Origin: Ensifer sp. MPMI2T
GTDB taxonomy: Bacteria > Pseudomonadota > Alphaproteobacteria > Rhizobiales > Rhizobiaceae
Assembly (NCBI RefSeq): GCF_004827385.1
Contig: NZ_SRXN01000005.1
Span: forward strand, 124,001-188,000
Length of the DNA: 64,000 bases
Direction: 5' to 3'
Each line of letters opens with the position of its first letter. The first letter of the stretch is position 1. The notes beneath the pieces were generated by a model, which was not told the origin of the DNA, searched no databases, and saw nothing but the letters and a program-made list of their open reading frames with translations. A program made the translations under genes and the position numbers. Shown in pieces: positions 57,299 through 64,000 of this stretch.

Positions 57299-58981
57299 CT
57301 ACCCCCTGTCACGGAAGCGGTTGGTAATCGGATAGCGCCGGTCGCGACCGAAATTCTTCTTGGTGATCTTCACACCCGGGGCGGATTGGCGGCGCTTGTA
57401 TTCTGCAATGTAAAGCAGGTGTTCGACGCGATGGACCGTCGGTTCGTCATGCCCGCGAGCGACAATTTCCTCCGTGCTCATCTCCCTTTCCACCAGGCAT
57501 TCCAGAATATCGTCGAGCACCGGATAGGGGGGCAACGAATCCTGGTCCGTCTGGTTCGGCCGAAGTTCGGCGGACGGCGCCTTGTCGATGATATTCTGCG
57601 GAATGACTTCGCCCGAAGGCCCGAGCGCGCCCGGCGGCACCGCACCGTTGCGCCAGCGCGAAAGCGCATAGACCTGCATCTTGTAGAGGTCCTTGATCGG
57701 ATTGAAGCCGCCGTTCATGTCGCCGTAGAGCGTGGCATAGCCGACCGACATTTCGGACTTGTTGCCGGTCGTCACCACCATCGAGCCGAACTTGTTGGAG
57801 ATCGCCATCAGGATCGTCCCGCGCGTACGGCTCTGGAGGTTCTCCTCGGTAATCCCGGATTCGGTGCCTTCGAACGCATCAGAGAGCGCGTTGAGGAAGC
57901 CCTCGACCGGCTCTTCGATCGCGACGATATCGTAGCGGCAACCGAGCGCCTTGGCGCAGGCCTCGGCGTCCTTCAGCGATTCCTGCGAGGTGTATCGGTA
58001 CGGCAACATTACCGTGCGCACCCGCTCCTCGCCGAGCGCATCGACGGCGAGCGCCGTGCAAATTGCCGAGTCGATGCCGCCCGAAAGCCCGAGCACGACA
58101 TTCTTGAAGCCATTCTTGTTGACGTAGTCCCTGAGCCCCAGCATGCAGGCGCGATAGTCTGCCTCGTCGCTTTCCGGTAGGCGCGAATTGAGCCCATTTG
58201 ACGAGGCCCAACCCTCCTCGCCTCGCCTCCATTCGGAGACTGCGACCGCTTCTTCGAACTGGCTCATCTGGAAGGCGAGCGACTTGTCCGCGTTGAAGGC
58301 GAAACTCGCACCGTCGAAGACCAGCTCGTCCTGACCGCCAAGCTGGTTTGCATAGATCATCGGCAGGCCCGTCTCGATCACCTGCTTCAGGACGACCTGG
58401 TGGCGGACATCGACCTTGCCACGGTAATAGGGCGAACCGTTCGGGGAAAGCAGGATTTCGGCGCCGCTTTCCTTGAGTGTTTCGCAGACGCCGAGATCAC
58501 CCCAGATGTCCTCGCAGATCGGTATGCCGATACGCACGCCGCGGAAGTTGACGGGACCGGGCATTCCACCGGCATCGAACACCCGCTTCTCGTCGAACTC
58601 GCCATAGTTCGGCAGGTCCACCTTATCGCGGATCGCAATGATCTTGCCCCCGTCCAGGACCGCGATTGAATTGTGACGGAGCGCTCCGGCCTGACGCGGA
58701 AAGCCGATGACGATGCCGGGGCCTTCACCAGCCGTATCGGCGGCCAACCTCTCGACCGCCTGCAGGCAGGCCTTCAGAAATGCCGGTTTTAGAACGAGGT
58801 CTTCCGGCGGGTAACCGGAAATGAAGAGTTCTGAGAACAGGAGCAAATCGGCGCCCTGGCGCGCCGCGTCCGCGCGCGCTTCGCGCGCCTTAGCCAGATT
58901 GCCGGCGACGTCGCCGACGGTCGGATTGAGTTGGGCCACGGCAATCCGTAGCGTTGAGGGAGCGGCGTTCTGTGCAGTCAT
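57299..58981 (-). CDS. nadE: Glutamine-hydrolysing NAD+ synthase
   Basis: 560 residues. The N-terminal nitrilase-like glutaminase domain shows [13 protein letters not shown] (Glu), [10 protein letters not shown] (Lys) and PICEDIWGD (Cys). The C-terminal synthase has the P-loop [31 protein letters not shown] and the [19 protein letters not shown] ending. It amidates nicotinate adenine dinucleotide to NAD+. The domain order and length are normal. Start at 58981. Confidence 0.97.
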   Translation of the reverse strand: MTAQNAAPSTLRIAVAQLNPTVGDVAGNLAKAREARADAARQGADLLLFSELFISGYPPEDLVLKPAFLKACLQAVERLAADTAGEGPGIVIGFPRQAGALRHNSIAVLDGGKIIAIRDKVDLPNYGEFDEKRVFDAGGMPGPVNFRGVRIGIPICEDIWGDLGVCETLKESGAEILLSPNGSPYYRGKVDVRHQVVLKQVIETGLPMIYANQLGGQDELVFDGASFAFNADKSLAFQMSQFEEAVAVSEWRRGEEGWASSNGLNSRLPESDEADYRACMLGLRDYVNKNGFKNVVLGLSGGIDSAICTALAVDALGEERVRTVMLPYRYTSQESLKDAEACAKALGCRYDIVAIEEPVEGFLNALSDAFEGTESGITEENLQSRTRGTILMAISNKFGSMVVTTGNKSEMSVGYATLYGDMNGGFNPIKDLYKMQVYALSRWRNGAVPPGALGPSGEVIPQNIIDKAPSAELRPNQTDQDSLPPYPVLDDILECLVEREMSTEEIVARGHDEPTVHRVEHLLYIAEYKRRQSAPGVKITKKNFGRDRRYPITNRFRDRG

Positions 58982-59229
58982 GGGCGGGCCTGTGGTCTTG
59001 TCTCAGCGAATACTTCTGACGTACGCCCTGTTCTTACCGCATACCGCGACAAAAAACCCACAGCCAATCGCGATCAAATCAAAGATTTCAAAAAATTCTG
59101 CATTTCCCGCCCTTTACGTGGCGAGACTACGATCTTTTTGCGCGCGTGGAACTCGCGGCCATCCCAGCTGGTTTAGCCATTCATCCCCCGTTCAAGATGA
59201 CAGTCGTATGACATTAAGACGAAAGATTT

Positions 59230-61170
59230 ATGAAATTGGAGACGCCGTTGGCCAGTATCGAATCCGCCGCCGCGAGACGCTCCCAGTCCTTCATCGATAG
59301 GTCTGGGTCCTCCGTCAGAAACGCCAAGGCCCTGGCCGGCACGCGCAGCGCGTTCTTCTCTTTTTTTATTGCAGCCGCGCTCGTATTCGCGATCGAACTG
59401 ATCGTGCGCCAGTCCTTTGGCGAAACCGTCGCCTATTTCACCGATCCCATGCGTCCGGCCTGGACGACGATCGCTGTTTTCTTCCTGGTTCTGCTTGCCG
59501 TCGATGCACTCTTCGGTCGCGAGCACAAGGCGGCCCTCCTTGTCGTGCCGCTTGCGATCCTGCCGGCATTCATCAGCGAGCAGAAGCAGGTCTTCCTCTC
59601 CGATCCGCTTTATCCGACCGATTTCCTTTTCGGCCGGCAGATCATGGAGTTGATGCCCGTCCTTGTTAAGGACCGCCCGTGGACCGCCGCCGCGGTCGTC
59701 GTCGGGCTGATCGCCATGGTCGCCACCATCGGCCTGCTGCTGCGCTATGCCTGGCGGAACTTTCCCAAGCTGACGCGCAGGGAGCGTCTCGTTCGCGTCG
59801 GCTTTGCGCTGCCACTGCTCGTCGCCTTCTGGCACATCATGGACTACAACCAGTTCTCGTGGATCCGCGACCGCTTGCGCGTGATCCCGATCATGTGGGA
59901 CCAGACCGAGAACTATCGCCACAACGGTTTTGCACTCGCCTTCGCGATCAACCTGCCGATGGCCAATGTCAGCGCGCCGGCGGGCTACATGGCCGATGCG
60001 ATCGACCGTATTCCGGTCAAGCCGTTGCCTGCCGGAACGACGCATCGTGGCAAGCCGGACGTGATCGTGGTCATGAGCGAATCCTTCTGGGATCCGACTC
60101 GACTGCCGAACGTGAAGCTTTCGCCTGACCCGATGCCGACGGTCCGCGAAATGCAGGTGGGCAACGTCTTCTCGCCGGAGTTCGGCGGCATGACCGCCAA
60201 TGTCGAATTCGAGGCGCTGACCGGCTTTTCGAATGCCTTCCTGCCCTATGGCAGCATTCCCTACCAGCAATATATCCGCAATCCGATCCCCTCGCTCGCG
60301 ACCTTCTTCCGCAGCGAAGGCTATGTCTCGCGCGCCATCCATCCCTTCCAGGGCTGGTTCTGGAACCGCACCGCCGTCTACAAGGCCTTCGGTTTCGACA
60401 CGTTCCGCTCGGAAGAGAACTTGCCGTCGATGCAGAAGCGCGGAATCTTCGCCTCGGACGAATCACTGATGAAGGAAATCATCCGCCAGGCGGATGCCAT
60501 GGAAGACCCTTTCTTCTTCTTCACGGTGACGTTGCAGGGCCATGGTCCCTATGAGCCGAACCGCTACGCGAAGAACACGATCAAGGTCGAGGGCAATCTC
60601 CCTGAAGGCGACCGCCAGGTGCTCGCCACCTATGCCCAGGGTATCAAGGAAGCGGACGACAGTCTGAAGATGCTGATGGACTGGGCGAAGAAGCGCGACC
60701 GCGAGACGATCATTGTGGTCTTCGGCGATCATCTTCCGCCGCTCAACACGGTCTACACCAACACCGGTTACATGAACGACGTGACCGCCTCGCGCAAGGG
60801 TACGAAGGAGCAGATGAAGGCGCAGCACGAAACGCCGCTCGTCGTCTGGTCGAACAAGACAGGCCCGAAAAAGAACATCGGCACGATCAGCCCGGCCTTC
60901 CTTTCCTATCAGATCCTAAAGCAGGCCGGTTACGAGCACCCCTATTACACCGGCTTCCTGGGCAAGGTTTACGACCAGTACCGCATCGTCGACCGCTATA
61001 TGGTGGTCCGCAAGAACGGCAAGGACATCGCAGAGTGGTCGCGGCGGCCGAAGATACCCGCGTCGCTGCGCGATTACCGCTTCCTCCAGCACGACATGAT
61101 GTTCGGCAAGCGGTTCAGCACGGAGCGGTTCTTCAAGTCCCACGCCGAACTCTTCCCCGTCGGTTCCTGA
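59230..61170 (+). CDS. LTA-synthase-like phosphoglycerol transferase
   Basis: 646 residues. About four to five transmembrane helices fill the first 200; the rest is a periplasmic sulfatase-type domain with VIVVMSESFWDPT (metal Glu and nearby nucleophile region), GGMTANVEFEALTGFSN (catalytic Thr candidate), FVVFGDHLPP-like VFGDHLPPL and QGHGPY. These enzymes move phosphoglycerol from phosphatidylglycerol to a glycan. In rhizobia a known member, CgmB, decorates cyclic beta-glucans; whether this is that gene cannot be said from sequence alone. Start ATG 59230. Confidence 0.85.
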   Translation: MKLETPLASIESAAARRSQSFIDRSGSSVRNAKALAGTRSAFFSFFIAAALVFAIELIVRQSFGETVAYFTDPMRPAWTTIAVFFLVLLAVDALFGREHKAALLVVPLAILPAFISEQKQVFLSDPLYPTDFLFGRQIMELMPVLVKDRPWTAAAVVVGLIAMVATIGLLLRYAWRNFPKLTRRERLVRVGFALPLLVAFWHIMDYNQFSWIRDRLRVIPIMWDQTENYRHNGFALAFAINLPMANVSAPAGYMADAIDRIPVKPLPAGTTHRGKPDVIVVMSESFWDPTRLPNVKLSPDPMPTVREMQVGNVFSPEFGGMTANVEFEALTGFSNAFLPYGSIPYQQYIRNPIPSLATFFRSEGYVSRAIHPFQGWFWNRTAVYKAFGFDTFRSEENLPSMQKRGIFASDESLMKEIIRQADAMEDPFFFFTVTLQGHGPYEPNRYAKNTIKVEGNLPEGDRQVLATYAQGIKEADDSLKMLMDWAKKRDRETIIVVFGDHLPPLNTVYTNTGYMNDVTASRKGTKEQMKAQHETPLVVWSNKTGPKKNIGTISPAFLSYQILKQAGYEHPYYTGFLGKVYDQYRIVDRYMVVRKNGKDIAEWSRRPKIPASLRDYRFLQHDMMFGKRFSTERFFKSHAELFPVGS

Positions 61171-61175
61171 ATCCC

Positions 61176-61205
61176 GACGGCCGGGCGCGAACTGCCCCGG
61201 CCGTC
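61176..61205 (+). terminator. Hairpin after the phosphoglycerol transferase gene
   Basis: GACGGCCGGG / CCCGGCCGTC with a 10-base loop, five bases after the stop. No good T run follows, so it may be a weak terminator or a protective 3' end. Confidence 0.6.
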
Positions 61206-61233
61206 GCCGTTCAGCCGTCCTCCGCGCGATGGA

Positions 61234-61277
61234 CTACAGCGGCGCGCGTCGAGCTAGACGCGCAGAGGTCGCTGTAG
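61234..61277. repeat. RIME-like repeat (right palindrome)
   Basis: CTACAGCGGCGCGCGTCG...AGACGCGCAGAGGTCGCTGTAG: ends are exact inverted copies (CTACAGCG / CGCTGTAG). Same block as at 13782-13824 and 38685-38743. Confidence 0.85.
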
Positions 61278-61703
61278 AATTTTGAAACACGGCAGCCGCT
61301 CTTTCGCGCGGACAGAAAACCGCTTCACCGTCGTCGCAACTTATTGGAGTATGAAATAATTAACCTTTGAGGCGCACCCTAAGAATGCAGGGTATTAGAG
61401 ATGCAGCGCCATTACTGTCAGGGCCGCTGCGTTCTCCATTCTGGAGTGGCTAATACAGTCGCCTGCAAGCGGCCCGCGATAGAGCGGGATCACGAGAACA
61501 TGACGAGCTCTCCATTAGTTCATTGAAGACATCCGCCGCTGCGGTATTAGCGGCGCGTGGAACTTCGCCTGAGCAAACAATGAACTTGCGTGTTAAGCGC
61601 AAGGTTGAAATGCTAGTGAATTGCCAGAGCAAGGCTGTGTGTTGCCCGGAACACGCGTCTATGGCCGTGTTTCGTTGCAGCGCCATTGGGGACATGCGCG
61701 CAG

Positions 61704-62609
61704 ATGCAGCGGGTTGCGGGAAGGGAAAACGTCGAGCAAAAGAGTCCACCTGGTTTCACGGTGGACGCGCTGCTGCAAAATCCGGAATTTCGGCCAGCCT
61801 TGCAGGTAGGTGCACGCAACCTCATCTCGCTGAACGATCTCTTCCCGCGCGTCGCACGCATGGTGGCGGCCCACCAGAAGTGGATACTCACGCAGGCGGC
61901 CTATGCCCTCCACCTCGAACGCGATCGCAACGATCCCGACTCCGGCGTCACCGCGGCGCGTCTGCTAAAGCTGATGCGCGAAACCGGCGGGGCGAGCCGG
62001 AACACCGCAACAGCATTTCTTGCCGAATTGCTCGCCTATAAGCTGCTCCAGCCCGCCAGCGGCGGCCGAACCAGGAGGACGCGCCCGCTTGAGCCGACGG
62101 AGATCAGCGAGCATGCGATGCAACTCTGGTTCAAAAGCCAGATGAGAACGCTCGACCTCTTGGATGGAGGAACGAGAGTCGAGCGTATGGAGGCCGACAT
62201 CGCCATTTTCGAACGCGCTCAGCCGATGGCTGCACGGCGCCTGATTGCCGACAGCAAATGGACGCAGCCACCGCAGGGCGTCGCGGGGTTCGTGTGGTCG
62301 GAGGCTGGCGGGATACTGCTCGACGACCTGATGGCGCGTCCGTCAAGTCTCGTTCCAGAGGACGGAAGAGTATCAATCAGCGTCAATCTGGCGGCACTCG
62401 CAGAGCACTACGCCATATCGAACACCCATGTCCGCCGTCTGTTTTCAAACGCCGAGAAGTCCGGCTTTATAGGCAGGCCCGATGATGGCACGCGTGGCCA
62501 GTTCTGGCTGAGCGAACGATTGGTCGAGGAATATGCCTTCTGGCAGGCGGTGAAGTTCGAAGCCTTGGCAAGCGCTTTCGACCAGGCAGCTACGACGCCG
62601 GGACAATAG
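61704..62609 (+). CDS. Unrecognised protein with helix-turn-helix-like segments
   Basis: About 301 residues, no signal or membrane segment. Two stretches look like winged-helix DNA-binding units: AARLLKLMRETGGASRNTATAFLAELLAYKLLQPA (residues about 85-120) and LAALAEHYAISNTHVRRLFSNAEKSGFIGR (about 230-260). This suggests a transcription regulator with a duplicated reader domain. I do not recognise a named family. The start is uncertain: ATG 61704 or TTG 61686. Confidence 0.65.
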   Translation: MQRVAGRENVEQKSPPGFTVDALLQNPEFRPALQVGARNLISLNDLFPRVARMVAAHQKWILTQAAYALHLERDRNDPDSGVTAARLLKLMRETGGASRNTATAFLAELLAYKLLQPASGGRTRRTRPLEPTEISEHAMQLWFKSQMRTLDLLDGGTRVERMEADIAIFERAQPMAARRLIADSKWTQPPQGVAGFVWSEAGGILLDDLMARPSSLVPEDGRVSISVNLAALAEHYAISNTHVRRLFSNAEKSGFIGRPDDGTRGQFWLSERLVEEYAFWQAVKFEALASAFDQAATTPGQ

Positions 62610-62619
62610 GCAAGCGTCG

Positions 62620-63015
62620 TCAGGCGCGGCCCTGGTCAAACTTCGGCAGTTCGTCCTCGATAGCGTAGTAGTCGCCCTTGTCGGCGCAATAGATATGATA
62701 GCCGGGTTCGAGCCGCGTCGGCGTCTCGAAGGTGCCCGCAAGAATTGAAGTGTAGTCGAGTGCATCGGCCTTCCAGAAAAGCGCCGATCCACAGAACCGG
62801 CAAAAGCCGCGCTGCGCCTCCGGGCTAGAACGATACCAGGTGACATTATCCGCGCCATCGACATCGATATCGTTGTTTTGCACGTTCGTGGCGGCGTAAT
62901 AGAGGCCGGTTTGTTTCCGGCACTGCGAGCAATGGCAGAAGATGATCTCCCTGAGCTTCCCGCGCGTCTTGAACCGCACGGCGCCGCAAAGGCAGCCGCC
63001 TTCATGAATTTCCAT
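62620..63015 (-). CDS. GFA-family zinc protein (Mss4-like)
   Basis: 131 residues. Zinc-binding cysteines in GGCLCGAVRF, CHCSQCRKQTG and GFCRFCGSALF match the glutathione-dependent formaldehyde-activating-enzyme/CENP-V family. Despite the name, true formaldehyde activity is doubtful for most members. Start MEIHEGGC at 63015 has GGAGG upstream. The gene converges tail-to-tail with the preceding regulator-like gene, 10 bases apart. Confidence 0.9.
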   Translation of the reverse strand: MEIHEGGCLCGAVRFKTRGKLREIIFCHCSQCRKQTGLYYAATNVQNNDIDVDGADNVTWYRSSPEAQRGFCRFCGSALFWKADALDYTSILAGTFETPTRLEPGYHIYCADKGDYYAIEDELPKFDQGRA

Positions 63016-63041
63016 TGTCGTCCTCCCGTCATTCAATTCGA

Positions 63042-63148
63042 GCTACTGCATGTCCTTAAAGCGGAGCCGATTTAAGGACAAAGACCTGCAGCCATGCAAA
63101 GTGCTACAGCGACCTTTGTGCGTCTGAAAGAGGCACGGCGCCGCAGAG
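63042..63148. repeat. RIME-like element, full length
   Basis: The most complete copy in the window: left palindrome CATGTCCTTAAAGCGGAG-CCGATTTAAGGACA, linker ATGCAAAGTG, then right block CTACAGCGACCTTTGTGCG...GGCGCCGCAGAG. Two palindromes in tandem, about 105 bases, as described for RIME1 of rhizobia. Confidence 0.85.
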
Positions 63149-63149
63149 C

Positions 63150-63184
63150 AAAAAGCCGGGTCAGCTTTATCGGCTGGCCCGGCT
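63150..63184 (-). terminator. Terminator of the DAHP synthase gene
   Basis: Read on the minus strand, AGCCGGGCCAGC / GCTGACCCGGCT form a 12-bp stem with one G-T pair, followed by TTTTTGC. It lies 65 bases beyond the stop and overlaps the edge of the RIME-like element. Confidence 0.85.
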
Positions 63185-63248
63185 CTGTCAAATTCAGATC
63201 ACGCACCGATCGTTCAGAAATTTTGAACCAGGTACGTCGCGCTCTCGA

Positions 63249-64000
63249 TCAGCCGTTGACGACCATCTTCTTCTCGTCGCGGCCGCCCTTCATGCGCTCG
63301 GCAAGCAAGAAGGCAAGTTCAAGAGCCTGATCCGCATTCAGGCGCGGATCGCAATGGGTGTGGTAGCGATCGGCAAGATCGTCGCCGGAAAGCGCGCGGG
63401 CGCCGCCGGTGCATTCGGTGACATCATTGCCGGTCATCTCGATGTGGATGCCGCCCGGATGCGTGCCTTCCGCGCGGTGAATCTGGAAGAAGCTTTCGAC
63501 TTCCGACAGAATCCGTTCGAATGGCCGGGTTTTGTAGTTGTTGAGCGTGATCGTGTTGCCGTGCATCGGATCGCACGACCACACGACCTTCTTGCCCTCG
63601 CGCTCGACCGCGCGGATGAGGCGCGGCAGATGCTCGGCCACCTTGTCGTGACCGAAACGGCAGATCAGCGTCAGGCGACCCGGCTCGTTTGCCGGGTTGA
63701 GGAGGTCGATCAGCTCCAGGAGACCGTCGGCGGTCAGCGACGGACCGCACTTCAGGCCGAGCGGGTTCTTGATGCCACGGCAGTATTCGACATGCGCATG
63801 GTCGGGCTGACGCGTGCGGTCGCCGATCCAGATCATATGGCCCGAGGTCGCATACCAGTCACCGGAGGTCGAGTCGACGCGGGTGAGCGCTTGCTCGTAG
63901 CCGAGCAGCAGCGCCTCGTGGCTGGTGAAGAAATCGGTCTCGCGCAGGCTCGGATGGTTTTCCGAAGTGATGCCGATCGCCTTCATGAAATCCATGGTCT
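63249..64000 (-). CDS. aroF: Class II DAHP synthase (5' part outside window)
   Basis: The last 250 residues of a plant-type 3-deoxy-D-arabino-heptulosonate-7-phosphate synthase, first enzyme of the shikimate pathway. Motifs: [58 protein letters not shown] and [19 protein letters not shown], including metal ligands Cys/His/Glu. The class II enzyme is about 450-460 residues, so the N-terminal 200 or so lie past the right edge. Frame continues to base 64000. Confidence 0.97.
   Translation of the reverse strand, partial: TMDFMKAIGITSENHPSLRETDFFTSHEALLLGYEQALTRVDSTSGDWYATSGHMIWIGDRTRQPDHAHVEYCRGIKNPLGLKCGPSLTADGLLELIDLLNPANEPGRLTLICRFGHDKVAEHLPRLIRAVEREGKKVVWSCDPMHGNTITLNNYKTRPFERILSEVESFFQIHRAEGTHPGGIHIEMTGNDVTECTGGARALSGDDLADRYHTHCDPRLNADQALELAFLLAERMKGGRDEKKMVVNG

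Larger units (their letters stand above)
61171..61703. other. Long intergenic region downstream of the transferase gene
   Basis: 533 bases. It contains a hairpin of 10-bp arms (61176-61185 with 61196-61205), a RIME-like block (61234-61277) and an AT-richer part around 61340-61400. No convincing small gene was found; an open frame from 61523 lacks protein character. Confidence 0.5.

Noticed and set aside
61560..61700. Small gene starting MNLRVKRK before the helix-turn-helix-like gene
   Set aside because: No ribosome site, no conserved features, and it runs into the next gene in another frame.

Overview
The window reads as a contiguous stretch of chromosome from an alphaproteobacterium of the Sinorhizobium/Ensifer group. 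The grounds are the gene content and order (cckA, a giant growth-pole-ring protein, the fbc/pet bc1 operon, hemF, dme next to a sinR/sinI-type quorum-sensing pair, bluB), the high GC content, and at least eight dispersed RIME-like palindromic repeats between genes. No transposase, prophage, CRISPR array, rRNA or tRNA was seen. Both ends cut a gene: recA on the left and the class II DAHP synthase gene on the right.

Region by region. 1-5.7 kb: recA with a LexA-type box, a pseudouridine breakdown pair (psuK, psuG) and the cell-cycle hybrid kinase gene cckA. 6-13.8 kb: a FliO-like protein, a one-cysteine DksA, a SixA-type phosphatase, the YcjX/YcjF pair, a molybdopterin oxidoreductase with its cytochrome b partner, and a small secreted protein. 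13.9-16.5 kb: the folate operon folP-folB-folK and a secreted DUF922 protein. 16.5-25 kb: a candidate sRNA with a C-rich loop, a [2Fe-2S] ferredoxin, a stand-alone HPt protein and a 2087-residue growth-pole protein that carries an exact 29-residue tandem repeat. 25-33.5 kb: a VOC protein, the cytochrome bc1 operon petABC, two paralogous ABC exporters and trmL.

33.5-46.6 kb: a SoxR unit (soxR, an FMN reductase and an efflux pump around one SoxR box), another MFS protein, hemF, a BON protein, an Mla-type lipid transport operon, an enolase-superfamily epimerase, an MFS permease and an LpxH-like phosphoesterase. 46.8-52.1 kb: the malic enzyme gene dme, then sinR and sinI separated by two adjacent palindromes, then a DUF2865 protein. 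52.2-59 kb: bluB under a cobalamin riboswitch, a small SDR/PhyH/LacI-family cluster of unknown substrate, a TolB-like protein and nadE. 59-64 kb: an LTA-synthase-like phosphoglycerol transferase, an unrecognised helix-turn-helix-like protein, a GFA-family protein and the aroF end.

Much of the window is core physiology: cell cycle and polar growth, respiration, cofactor synthesis (folate, haem, DMB/B12, NAD) and envelope maintenance. The regulatory elements best supported by sequence are the SoxR promoter with its 19-bp spacer, the lux-type box before sinI, the cobalamin riboswitch and the candidate sRNA. I found nothing that is clearly an unknown multi-gene system. The least explained items are the sRNA, the orphan terminator before trmL, the double palindrome at sinI and the SDR/PhyH/LacI cluster.
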